Below, one piece after another: positions 48,042 through 56,957 of a DNA stretch of 64,000 nucleotides. Both the position numbers and the translations under genes were made by a program. Positions within the stretch are counted from its first letter, which is position 1; every line of letters starts with the position of its first letter. The DNA is from Megalonaias nervosa (taxonomy: Eukaryota > Mollusca > Bivalvia > Unionida > Unionidae), in the NCBI GenBank assembly GCA_016617855.1, contig JAECUM010093701.1, forward strand, positions 1 to 64,000, in the 5' to 3' direction. The notes beneath the pieces are model-generated. The model saw only the letters and a list, made by a program, of their open reading frames with translations. It was not told the origin of the DNA and searched no databases.

Positions 48042-48325
48042 CCTCTGATCCTGCTAGGATGTTCTTTGACAACCTAGGGGGTCACATGGGGTTTGTGTGT
48101 TGTATATATATATATATATGTAACCTCTGATCCTGCTAGGATGTTCTTTGACAACCTAGGGGGTTATATGGGGTTAACTGTGCTGTCTGTTTCGTCTGAT
48201 TTCGAATCTCCTCTGATCCTGCTAGGATGTCATTTGGCAACCTAGGGGGTCACATGGGGATTAATTCGAATGCCCCTGAACTTGCTAGGATGTTCTTTGG
48301 CAACCTAGAAGTTCACATGGGGTTG
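48042..48325. repeat. four tandem copies of a 52-base motif
   Basis: Copies start at 48042, 48124, 48210 and 48273. The consensus opens CCTCTGATCCTGCTAGGATG and closes CAACCTAGGGGGTCACATGG. Spacing is 82, 86 and 63 bases, so cores are conserved while linkers differ; the third copy has CATTTGG for TTCTTTG and the fourth starts CCCCTGAAC. Core conservation with variable linkers is what protein-binding iterons look like. They lie 100-400 bases upstream of the 144-residue gene. Confidence 0.8.
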
Positions 48326-48434
48326 TGTTGTGATTATATGTTTTATAAATTTTTATTATTCTGATTCAGAAACCCTTTATTTTATTAATATTATTCTGAT
48401 TTTATTTTTATTTTAAACAAACATTTATAATATA

Positions 48435-48869
48435 ATGAATTCTGAAAATATTAATGTTATTATTTCTGCGATTAAGAAATTACAGCATAACGGTATAAAT
48501 ATATCTGATAATCTTAATCCTGAAAAAATTCTGTGTGATTTTGAATCATTAGAACAACGAAAATTAGAGAACAGATATACTTTGCCATCTGATTATAAAT
48601 TCATGAAGTTCATCCAGCAGGCAATGTTACAGTCACTGGCAACAGTTACAGATAATCAAGGAAAGCTGTCTGAACCTCTCTCACACGCTATTGACAAAAT
48701 TAAGTTAGAATTATTTCATGAATACGAACAGAAAAAGATTGTGAACTTTCGTATAAGACAGTTGAGGAAGCATTGTGAAAATGATAGTGATAATGAAGGT
48801 GGACCCCTTGACAGAGTCAAGGACGGAGTCAATGTGGTAATGGCTAAACAAAATCCCTGGCAAAATTGA
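48435..48869 (+). CDS. orphan 144-residue charged protein
   Basis: An intact ORF from ATG in the context TATAATATAATG. The composition is charged and helix-prone: an N-terminal NINVIISAIKKLQ helix, the DFESLEQRKLENRYTLPSDYKF block, a central LSEPLSHAIDKIKLELFHEYEQKK helix, and an acidic END SDNEGG stretch near the end. There are no cysteines forming a metal site and no membrane segment. I do not recognise a family. It stands alone between the repeat-rich non-coding region and convergent virion genes, with an A/T-rich stretch after its stop. Its intact frame beside many broken genes argues that it is real and perhaps short enough to have escaped damage. Confidence 0.65.
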   Translation: MNSENINVIISAIKKLQHNGINISDNLNPEKILCDFESLEQRKLENRYTLPSDYKFMKFIQQAMLQSLATVTDNQGKLSEPLSHAIDKIKLELFHEYEQKKIVNFRIRQLRKHCENDSDNEGGPLDRVKDGVNVVMAKQNPWQN

Positions 48870-49108
48870 CAGAGTCGAACTATACAGTTTATTTACTTAT
48901 AATACAATAATATTTTTTTATTTTTTTATTCAGATTCTGATAATAATATTTATTTAAAATAAAAATATTTTTAAATCAGATTCTGATAATAATATTTTTT
49001 TTCTGTTTGGGTATGATAATTACGATTTACCCCATCAGAAGTAAAAAAAAAATTATTCTGATCCGAGTTAGATTCGGACATTTCTTTTTTTTGTTTTGCG
49101 ATGACGCA
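48870..49108. terminator. A/T-rich convergent 3' region with repeated 21-mer
   Basis: This lies between the 144-residue gene and the end of the oppositely oriented minor capsid gene. CAGATTCTGATAATAATATTT occurs at 48931-48951 and 48977-48997, with AATAAAA-like signals (TATTTAAAATAAAAATA) between them. A shared polyadenylation/termination region for both transcripts is likely from the arrangement. Confidence 0.4.
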
Positions 49109-50585
49109 TTATGAGCGTACATACAGATTTATACTTAAAACCTCATTTCGCAAACCCAGAATGTGTCCAGCCTGGTCAGTAAGTTTGAAATGTATCCTTG
49201 ATAATAACGGATTATGTACATGCAGATAAACGGGATTAATTGGTTCTGATACAATTAAATCCCCAGGAGGCACTTGAGGGCTAAATGAATATAATATATA
49301 TCCTTGCTGGGCCTGGCTAGACTTTGAAAGATCTACTTGATAGCTGCCATCATTTACGTCACATACTAGATTGACTGCGATCGTTGATGTTATATTAACA
49401 ATATCAGGTGATATATGACGGCCTCCACCGTATGGATAGTTATTATGTTTAAGAATAACCGGTGGCGGGGCTATTTTTCTCCATGCGGCAAGTATTTTTG
49501 GGAAAAATTCATCAATAATATTCCTTGGTGATTTTGGAAAATTAAACCATCGTAGTCTAAAGTTTGTAATTCTGCTTCGGTTATTTTAAAATAATTGAGA
49601 AACTCTTGCATATATGATGTGTTACGAATCGATCCGGACTGAGTAAAATCCTCTCCTATATATGATTCACCAATTTTCCAGTTACGACCCATGACTATTG
49701 CCGTTTTTACCAAAGCGGTATTATATGAATCAGCATTAGATTTTACTCCGTTTGGATGTTGAATAGTTGCGATTATCCTCGTTTTAAGATCATCATTGGG
49801 AAATTCATTTACATATTGAGAAAATAATTCTTGTAAATTATTAATTGTATTATTATATTCACGTGATATATTAAGTCCTACGTGAGAAAGTCCAACTTTT
49901 TTAAAACTTATTTATTCTCTCCTCTGTTAAGATTATATCATTAAATACACAATGATTATATTTTTCACCACTAGGAGATATTGTATCAAATCCTTTATCA
50001 CAAAACTTCCATATTCGTATGTTTCGATATTCTGGAGTTTTAATAAATTTTTTTTCCTTGATCCTGGTAAACTCTTCAGTATCTGGCAATTGAACTCCAT
50101 TATAACAGGAGGAATATCAGGCCAGCCTAGAACAGATCTGATCGAACTTTGATAAATATCTACAACATAATCAGGGGAATTTATTTCAATCGCGCTGATA
50201 ATGTTGGTTCGTAAACATTAATTGCTATTTTGGATTCTTTTCCTGTAATAGATTTAATTCTACGTTGGAACTCATCATTAATCTGTTCTATTTGATAACT
50301 GCCCGTTGAAATTCCAACAACTTGCCAATCAGGAGTTCCATCAGGTTTATTCTTATTTGCAAACACACGTGAATTGTTTGCTGGTAGTCCACCAAACGAT
50401 TTTGATCTAATATTTGGCCAGCTATGATAAACTCGTAATTGTGGTAGCGCTATTTCTTTTGCTGGAATTGCAGTTGGAAAATTAATACTGAATTCAGGAT
50501 TGGTCGAACTTAATGATATCATATTAGTTTTTGACGGCACTGTATTAGTGACGATCTGTTGTAATAATTCATTCGATGTTGACAT
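49109..50585 (-). pseudogene. penton-like minor capsid protein, several frameshifts
   Basis: The start is the inner ATG 50585 (MSTSNELLQQI). The first frame to 50181 has IALPQLRVYHSWPNIRS, GSYQIEQINDEFQRRI and INVYEPTLSARL, the strand-turn pattern of Polinton penton-base-like proteins (single jelly roll). It continues in other frames: 50155-50090 (VDIYQSSIRSVLG), 50089-49901, 49900-49720, 49713-49471, and a last open stretch 49450-49109 (IVNITSTIAVNL...LYSFSPQVPPGDLIV...KLTDQAGHILGLRNEVLSINLYVR) ending TAA. The protein would form capsid vertices. Total length of about 490 codons is long for a minor capsid protein, and the middle third may be an added domain. At least four frame changes exist, some in A/T runs. 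Confidence 0.65.
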
Positions 50586-50620
50586 TATTATTATTGTTAT
50601 TATTATTTTAAATCGGGAAT

Positions 50621-51121
50621 TCAATCTTCCACTTTTTCACCTTGGCTATTGTCAAGGAATGCTTCATCATAGGTTTTCATTATCGTTGCGAATTCCTCAT
50701 CAGATATTTTACTATGGCTGAGGTACGACGAAAGATATGACGATAGTTTAGAATAAGCTGTTGTTTCTATGTGTAATTTCATTATATACTCGTGTAATTT
50801 ATCATTTGTACATGTAGATATCTTCTTAGCGATAATACTGAGAATGCCTGCGATAGTCGTTGAAGTTGAAACGACAATTGTTACAACTGCAGGCGCTGTC
50901 ATTGTTATTGTTAATAATGATAATCCGGTTCCAGCAATAATAGCAGAAACTGAGTAAACAATTATATCAATAACAACCATACGTCTGTGATCTTTTTTTA
51001 CTTTTACTGTATAATCGTCAATGATATTTTTTAGTTCAATCTGACACTTACATATTTGATTGTATCTGTGACGTTGAACGTGGATTGAGGTTTGATTCAT
51101 TATACTTAATGACGTTGTCAT
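50621..51121 (-). CDS. two-helix membrane protein of Polinton type
   Basis: An intact 166-residue ORF. The N-terminal 45 residues are basic with a coiled tendency. A hydrophobic hairpin follows (about 48-100: VVIDIIVYSVSAIIAGTGLS and TMTAPAVVTIVV...TIAGILSII), with a Pro between the two segments. An amphipathic helix and a C-terminal KISDEEFATIMKTYDEAF end the protein. Proteins with this layout (short coil, glycine/alanine-rich double membrane segment, 'ISDEEF' tail) recur beside capsid genes in Polinton-like elements; their role is not established. Being next to the minor capsid gene (36 bases apart, same strand) it is probably a late virion or membrane-associated protein. Confidence 0.7.
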   Translation of the reverse strand: MTTSLSIMNQTSIHVQRHRYNQICKCQIELKNIIDDYTVKVKKDHRRMVVIDIIVYSVSAIIAGTGLSLLTITMTAPAVVTIVVSTSTTIAGILSIIAKKISTCTNDKLHEYIMKLHIETTAYSKLSSYLSSYLSHSKISDEEFATIMKTYDEAFLDNSQGEKVED

Positions 51122-51125
51122 TTAA

Positions 51126-52645
51126 TTAAGTAGTTAAATGAGGGGTTTCAGCTACGAATTCCAGACACCACCAGTAACGTCTCTGGGGCATTTCCGTTGA
51201 TGTCAACGTAAATGTTTCTTTGGTGTTCTTATTTAGCATCACCAGTAGAGGATTATAATGTACATTCGGTGATGATGAAGTGGCCGCAGTAATTTCCAAA
51301 CCATACATGGATAGCCTGTATAACCCAGTTACTTCTGCGGTATATTCGAGAGTGTTATCGCGCGGTGTCTATGTTGATGATCCTGATGCTACTGTGTACA
51401 CGATATTGTTAATTTGTTTGTGTGGAACTTTAACAAGATTAGTTTTTTCAACGATATTAGGGATTCCACTAACAATATCGTTGATTTTTGTGTTAATGTC
51501 AGCGAGTTTAATATCTACAACCACTGGATTACCAACAAATTCATATACAGATCTGTTTATGTTTCTACGAAAATTCAAGAATGTTTGTACGTGATTGGAA
51601 AAATCAGTTTTGAATGCGGTCATTTCATCGTTGATTGTTGTTAATGATGTCACCGTCGGAATGTTGCTATCGTCGACGTATTTTTTTGTTGCAGCGTTGA
51701 AATCTGATTCTGGTGTTCTGAGATTATTAATACCATTATTATTCATGTTGAGAAATGCACGCATTATACCACCGTTGACTAACACAAACTTAGATTCTTG
51801 ATCATCGACGAATTTTTTTGTTGCTGCGTCTGTATCTGTGGCTGGGTTTCCAAGGTATGTAATTTTATTTTGATCCATGATAATGTTATCAGTGAATGAA
51901 TCACCAGCTTTTTTGATATAATCGTTAACTGACTTACCGGAATCTTGTATTTTACCTTGATCAGCAATAGTAACGATATTATTAACAACCTCGGTGGGAA
52001 TTCGTACAAGTACATCTGACAGTTGTATATTACTTGTCTTTAATCGTCCTTGTTTATCCTGAAAAACGACGACTTCATTTTGATCCACACTTGTGATATT
52101 TAATAAATCATCGATTTCATTTCTGAGCTGATCAAGAATTGCATATTTTGATAAGTCACCTTTCTGAGCTTTACGAGAAGATCTTCCATAAATATCTACC
52201 ATTATATTTACTAATGACTGTTTAAAACGTTTGTGCGCGGCTATGCCTGGTGGTGGTATATTCGTGTACGACTTTATGAGGTGGTTTTCCTGCGGTGCCA
52301 GTGAAATTGCGTTGAGTACAGCGAGGGTTTCACGGCCACATACTGGTGGATCTGTTAATTTTTGTGTTGGTAATGTTGAATACCAGATTGGGATATCAGC
52401 GGCTAAATTACTATATCGTAAAAATTCTTTTGGTGGTGCCAACCCATACGAATCGAAATAAACAATTCTACGTGGATCAATCGCGTATGCAACCCAATGA
52501 GTACTTGGGCCAGAGTTTTTATCGAGATTAATAATACCAGTTTCAATATTGTTTGGTTGTTTTGGTAATTGATCACGCATAAAAACACTTCTGACATTTT
52601 TATGTTTAGTTGCTTAGCAGCATCAAGTAAATCAAAATTGGACAT
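51126..52645 (-). pseudogene. adenain-like maturation protease fused to phage-fiber-like region
   Basis: The gene starts MSNFDLLDAA (52645). A one-base slip in an A run near 52602 shifts into the 403-codon frame 52580-51369. Protease boxes there: THWVAY (His28), VYFDSYGL (Asp43), a Gln-bearing PTQKL loop and PVCGRE (Cys81), the His-Asp-Cys arrangement of adenovirus-type proteases that cleave capsid precursors. After a linker with NIMVDIYGRSSRK, the same frame continues into fiber-like repeats (AATKKFVDD 252-260, AATKKYVDD 296-304) and a KTNLVKVPHKQ segment. A break at 51369 joins a frame of about 80 codons (51368-51126; YGLEITAAT...RRYWWCLEFVAE), a beta-rich head-like end. A related copy at 36938-37920 shows the same order, so the fusion is not a local accident. 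Confidence 0.8.
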
Positions 52646-52647
52646 AG

Positions 52648-53046
52648 GAAGAACCATCGAACTGTCCCCAGTCTTAGACCTTTTCCGCACCAGTGTTGGG
52701 TCCCTGGAAGTCTTAGACCTTTTCCCTTTTTTTTTTTGGAGGTTTTTATTCCGTGACCTGTTGATTTCTTTAATGCCATTCCAGCAGCAGTTCCAACAGC
52801 ACCTAACGCAGCTGCTTTCGCAACAGCTGGGGCTGCAGCGGCTATTATCGCTAGTAACACGGCAAGAAGTGAAAATATGCCACCCGTTTTAGCGATGTCT
52901 TTAATGGCACTCGCAGATAGATTAAGTCGTATGCCAGTCTTTGATTGTTTGGCTTCATTGAAGTGCCTATGCTGGCGTTCTGATAATGATAGTTTATTCG
53001 GACCACCTGCGATTTGTTCTCGCTTTAGTGATATTTTACCGCACAA
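52648..53046 (-). pseudogene. adenovirus-core-like (pX/pVI-type) small virion protein
   Basis: The open frame 53046-52606 starts just after a TAA; an upstream ATG (about 53061, MIIKK) is in frame and separated from it only by that stop, so the true start may have been lost. The protein has a basic N-terminus (RHFNEAKQSKTGIRLNLS), a long Ala/Leu-rich amphipathic or membrane-active segment (GGIFSLLAVLLAIIAAAAPAVAKAAALGAV...AAG) and a Lys-rich end (KKSTGHGIKTSKKKKGKGLRL). The tail contains a 38-base tandem duplication (CAGTCTTAGACCTTTTCC twice) and overlaps the protease gene start. Layout matches the minor core/membrane-lytic proteins of adenoviruses and Polintons, which are often protease substrates; a GG-type cleavage could occur at GTAAG or TGG. 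Confidence 0.6.
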
Positions 53047-53144
53047 TTATTTTTTGATGATCATTGTAGCTTTTTAATCTGACCAGGAGTCAGACTGACA
53101 TTAACATGTTGATATGACATTTATAATTATCATGAGTGATCTAA

Positions 53145-54507
53145 TTACATGTTTTCTACTGGGGCATCAACGACTCGCATTCGTCCACCAACACCTTCAA
53201 GTAACATTGTTTTGTCGCTGAGTATAACAGCGATTGCCCTATAACCACCAGCGGGCAGTCGAGATACACGAGCTCGAAAGTGTATATCAACGACAGATTG
53301 TCTGAACAAATCTAAGTGTTCTAGTGAAAGGTAATATATTGGATACATTGTTCTAAAATCACGCTGAGATATCTGTAAACCAGAATCAACATTCTGATCA
53401 CGCCCTATAAATGTCATCAAGCGATGATATGCACGTGCAACATGATTATTTTCAAAATTTAGCAACACTTCTTCGGAAGGTTCTTGATATCCATTTATTC
53501 TCAAAGAAACTTCACTAACTCCAAGCGTATCAAACACCATTGGATTTCGTTTCTGTGAGTCTACTCTGGCATTTTCCTGAAACGCGATAAATATATGTCG
53601 TGTTGCTGACACCCCCTGCTGTGATGCTATCTGCCATGTAAATAAACCAGCAACGGCACCTTGAATACTATTTGTGGTCATAGTCAACCATGAAAACGTT
53701 GATTTACCACCACTGTCCATAAAAGAAAGTAACCGTTGTTCTTCGGTAATCGATGGAGTCATCGTTGGCATCCACAGCGAAAGTTTTGTTAGTATTACTT
53801 TACCTGCATCAATGGCAACATCACTCCATATTGCATCATTGTCGGTGGCTTTTCTTACAAGTACCACAGTGTGTTTAGCGCCAAATATAACCTTCCTAAC
53901 ATTTCTGCAGAATCCAAATATATGTGACAGTGGAATCACACATGAAAATTCTTCATCACCGTTTAACATTGTTCGACGTGATGCGAATCCTAAGTTAAAA
54001 TTTTCATTCATCGATATTACTGCAGGAGCATCAACAGCTCCTCCTGCAGCTTTTACATCACCCATAGTTACGTTTCTGTTTTCTGGATGATCAGTTGTAT
54101 CCTTTGCAAACATCATTGATGGACCAGCTGATCTTGAGTAATCATCGCTGTATCTTGCAAGACCAAGTATCGTCGTGGCAACATCAGCATTTTCTAAACA
54201 CGATTCAATAGTTTTTCCGTCAATCATATATGTGGCGCTGTTAAATAACGCCATAACGCCATTATTAACGAACCCAAATCTATCACCAATTCCGTATGCT
54301 ATTCTGCTTTCAAGAGTCTACCTTCTATTCAATAAATGCTTCAGCATGCAAGAAATATCTGCTTGTATCCTGAACTTGCAGTTCATTTCTTCCACGCTGA
54401 TCTAGCTGTCGTGCGTCATAAGAATAATACTGATAATCGCGCACAGATTTATCTTTGAGTACTGGTGCGTCCATGTCGAATGCGGGATCAGATATACGTT
54501 TGAACAT
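53145..54507 (-). pseudogene. major capsid protein (double-jelly-roll type), one frameshift near the N-terminus
   Basis: The main frame 54254-53145 (369 codons) is uninterrupted. A 60-codon frame 54507-54325 (MFKRISDPAFDMDAPVLKDK...) precedes it, and a frameshift near 54305 separates them, giving about 450 residues in total, normal for a Polinton-type capsid protein. Recognisable features: LFNSATYMIDGKTIESCLENA, FSCVIPLSHIFGFC, the WMPTMTPSI strand turn, and C-terminal VVDIHFRARVSRLP and AVILSDK strands. The alternating short strands and loops fit two beta sandwiches, but this is inferred from context and length. The protein would form the icosahedral shell. It lies in the late minus-strand block between core-like proteins. 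A fossil of the same family is at 2267-2930. Confidence 0.8.
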
Positions 54508-54521
54508 CTTTATTTTATTTG

Positions 54522-54938
54522 CTATCGTCTAACACGAAGACCACTTCCAGCTATCAGACTAGCGGTTATATTTTTTTCTTTTTCTGACATGGGTACACCA
54601 GCTAACTGTGCTAGTTTTTGATTAGCAGCTTGATTTATTATTTTACTGATATTTGCGGGCATCACTTCAGTGCTGGCCAGTTTCACTGGTGGCTGAGGTT
54701 TTCGTCGTATTAATCGCGCTAGTCTATCCTTGATTGCTGAGAATGCTTTGCTAGCAACATCACCAACAGCACCAATACCTTTTTCACGAACAACGTCAAT
54801 AGCTTTCATTCCCAGTTGCTTTGCAATCGGTATTGCTTTTGGGGCTATCCTTCTAAATAGACCTTGAACAACATCACCTAGTCCATCTCCGTAGGTCGTT
54901 TTGTATACTGGTAATCGTGAATTTATTACCCTGACCAT
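54522..54938 (-). CDS. basic minor virion protein (pVI/pX-like)
   Basis: The start is the inner ATG 54938 (MVRVINSRLPVYKTTYGDGLG); the open frame upstream to 55055 includes the end of the neighbouring gene on the same strand and is probably not translated. 138 residues: YGDGLGDVVQGLFRRIAPKA is an amphipathic helix, followed by GMKAIDVVREKGIGAVGDVASKAF and a basic IRRKPQP stretch, ending GSGLRVRR. Gly-Leu-Gly sites and amphipathic helices of this sort are typical of adenovirus pVI-like cement or membrane-lytic proteins cleaved by the viral protease. It sits 14 bases upstream of the capsid gene, same strand, in the expected late cluster. Confidence 0.6.
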   Translation of the reverse strand: MVRVINSRLPVYKTTYGDGLGDVVQGLFRRIAPKAIPIAKQLGMKAIDVVREKGIGAVGDVASKAFSAIKDRLARLIRRKPQPPVKLASTEVMPANISKIINQAANQKLAQLAGVPMSEKEKNITASLIAGSGLRVRR

Positions 54939-55002
54939 GGTTGGTCCACGCTGAGTATTATGTATGATCATCTTATTATAGTCATTGCATCTAATTACAT
55001 AC

Positions 55003-56053
55003 TCAATCACTGTGATAATCATCGGCGATTTCATTAATGAGAGACCGATACACATTAATATTCATGATACCGCCTGTAAATAATCGTTTACAAATATCAG
55101 CTGCTTCATTAATGATTTCTGGGGAATTATTGCCAGCTCGTTTTCCTCCAATGAGAATTTCTAGTCGATCAACATCGGCAAGGACGTTACTGGGACAATT
55201 AATAAGACCACTTCCTCGAGTAGTAAGACCACTTCCAGTGGCACCGGGGGGAGAACTTGTATTGTTTTCTTCTTCGACGTCAGATGGTGTGTAATATTGT
55301 TGTGGTTCCGGAGGAAGAGTAGGAAGAGATTGTTTTTTCTTCTTACTATTTTTTTGGTGGTGCTTTTTGTTCTTTCATTTCTAAAACTTCTTCTAAATGA
55401 GCTAATTCTTCTCTGCGTCGAATTTCTTCTGCGCGGGTTGCTTGATTTAATGATTTAAATTCAGGATGATCATCAGCAACTTTATCACCTGCTGGTACAT
55501 TAGCATAAATTTTAAACACTGCTTTAGTCCATTCTTTTTTTGATATTTTTTTTTTTGCACCAGGTTTTAAATACTTTTTTTATCAGAATCTAGTGCAACA
55601 TCAACCGCATTATTTATATTTCCCTTGATAGATGCAACCGAGTCATCGGTAAATTTTTCTATTGATAATTGTCTTACTTTTGATTGTGGTTTTTCAGGAT
55701 AAAGCCGGCCAATATCCCTAAGTGGGTCTTGAATATCAACAATTTCACCTGGAAGTCCTCTTAGAATCGTTTTTTTTTTTCTTAGTTCTTTCTGCTATTT
55801 TTCCAGTTGCTACCGCGGTTTGCTGCAACGTAGGAAGAAGACCTCTGGTAGCTTCTGTAACTTCTTCGGTAGCTTTCTTAACCTCTTCGGTAGCTCTAGC
55901 AACCGGTTTAAATAACTGTTCTGCACTTTCTGTAAATTCTTCCTGTGTTTGCTGACGTGCTTGTAGTTGTTGCTTGACAGAATTACGGACGGGTAGATAT
56001 TTTTTAATTGCCTCTAGTCGCTCACGAGTTAGTTTAGATGTATGAGATTCCAT
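55003..56053 (-). pseudogene. charged coiled virion-associated protein next to right terminus, frameshifted in homopolymers
   Basis: The start ATG 56053 (MESHTSKLTRERLEAIKKY) lies 20 bases inside the right terminal repeat. The first frame (to 55745) is a helical, Gln/Glu-rich coil (QQLQARQQTQEEF...ATEEVKKATEEVTEATRG). Later frames continue with IVDIQDPLRDIGRLYPEKPQ, RQLSIEKFTDDSVASIKGN, a Lys-rich stretch, a Pro/Gln-rich linker (PPEPQQYYTPSDVEEE) and a C-terminal LEILIGGKRAGNN...LFTGGIMNINVY ending TGA 55003-55005. Frame changes coincide with T/A runs at 55771, 55551, 55574 and 55350. About 345 residues overall. The family recurs in Polinton-like elements beside the core proteins; its function is not established, though a scaffold or core role is plausible. 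Confidence 0.6.
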
Positions 56054-56072
56054 TATTTGATATAACAATGAT

Positions 56073-56323
56073 TTAATTATAGCAGCAGGGAGGGTAAACG
56101 ACCAGAGTTGAGTGACCAACACGTAAACGAAACATACCATAAAATAAAAACGCGCATCAGTGATGATGTAACAAAATGAGCCAACCCAATTAGAGAAATC
56201 TCATGGCCTGACAGAGGTTTTGATTTAACGTTATTTGACCTTGAGATTTCATTTTCGTAGGAAGTTTTATTTTTCATAAATAAGGTCTCAAAACAAAATG
56301 GTCTGTTCACCCTCCCTGCTGCT
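56073..56323 (-). repeat. right terminal inverted repeat (251 bp)
   Basis: Inverted partner of the left repeat, with the same nested palindromes (outer AGCAGCAGGGAGGGT...ACCCTCCCTGCTGCT). The internal stem differs slightly (GGCC(A/T)TGAGATTTC), so the central hairpin is imperfect here. It ends 19 bases before the start codon of the terminal coiled-protein gene and probably carries that gene's promoter. Confidence 0.9.
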
Positions 56324-56328
56324 CCAGT
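56324..56328. repeat. target-site duplication CCAGT (right)
   Basis: Five bases after the right terminus, equal to 39790-39794. Confidence 0.75.
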
Positions 56329-56433
56329 AGTCCATATTAAGTAGTACATTATGGGAAAACTTTTAATGAATACATAACAGGTAATTTAGTCTTGTACTCA
56401 ATAAAGAGGGAACTAAAGTAGTAAAGAATGGAA

Positions 56434-56598
56434 GAGCGATGCAGGCCCTAGGGCAAGGCGAACGAGGCAACCGCCTTGGACCCCGCGCTTCTCCGCAATG
56501 CAATTTTTTGCTTGGGGCCCCGCGCTCATCGCTTGCTGCCTTGGGCCCCGCATGCTGCCTTGGGCCCTGCACATCCTCGGGCCGGGCCTGGAGCGATG
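56434..56598. mobile_element. hAT-like MITE, 149 bp, with perfect 8-bp target duplication
   Basis: The element 56442-56590 begins CAGGCCC and ends GGGCCTG, GC-rich unlike its surroundings. It is flanked on both sides by GAGCGATG (56434-56441 and 56591-56598), a perfect 8-bp duplication as made by hAT transposases. Inside, a CTTGGGCCCCGC-type unit repeats about four times. Open frames across it are artefacts of the GC content. Confidence 0.85.
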
Positions 56599-56957
56599 TT
56601 TCCAGAAAACATTACAGCTGCCTTCAGAAACTTCATAATCTATTCCTTTGATAGCATGTCCATAAACGATGCTCAAGTAATAGTCAAACATATGTCCAAA
56701 TGAAGAAGACGAAATTTTGCAAATTTTTTTTTTTTTTGGGGGGGGGATTGGGGGACTTCTTTTATTAATAATAATTTAAAAAACAACCTGCACATATATT
56801 GAACAGCAGGTAACCTTTGACAGAACACAGTAGCGATGTTTTGTGGGAGCTGAGGTCTGAAAGAGTCGAAAGTCTTCGATCCCGAAGAGTTTATTAATTG
56901 CAAACAGCCAATAATTGTAAATTGGGGAAAATTTGTTAGAATCGCCATGCATTAAAG
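56599..56957. other. no gene recognised
   Basis: Mostly A/T-rich, with a T16 run followed by a G7 run near 56724-56748. Nothing else was noted. Confidence 0.4.

Larger units (their letters stand above)
46867..48434. other. 1.57-kb structured non-coding region of the element
   Basis: No coding frame was found between the homing-type nuclease and the 144-residue gene. The region holds a 12-bp perfect hairpin and its repeat (47455-47531), a tRNA-like head with three hairpins (47606-47849), short TGTAAATA repeats (about 47955-48030), a (TA)n run (48103-48119) and four copies of a 52-base motif (48042-48325). This is the largest gene-free part of the element and the likeliest place for an origin, enhancer or packaging signal, though part of it may be an inserted SINE. 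Confidence 0.7.
39795..56323. mobile_element. Polinton/Maverick-like endogenous DNA virus, 16,529 bp
   Basis: Bounded by 251-bp terminal inverted repeats that begin AGCAGCAGGGAG and end CTCCCTGCTGCT, inside a CCAGT duplication. It encodes a retroviral-type integrase, family-B polymerase motifs, a packaging ATPase, adenain-like protease and jelly-roll-type capsid genes: the hallmark set of Polintons and adintovirus-like elements. Features unlike the textbook Polinton are a polymerase whose C-terminus continues into an SF1 helicase, a PLA2-like domain, a protease-fiber fusion, and two HNH nucleases. A 262-bp SINE lies inside it. Several genes carry frameshifts or stops, so this copy is probably not functional as it stands. 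Confidence 0.92.

Noticed and set aside
48042..48325. CRISPR-like array
   Set aside because: Only four diverged copies with uneven linkers, in eukaryotic DNA with no associated genes.
56413..56691. Overlapping GC-rich ORFs of 69-92 codons
   Set aside because: They arise from the composition of the 149-bp MITE, which lacks stops in several frames at once.
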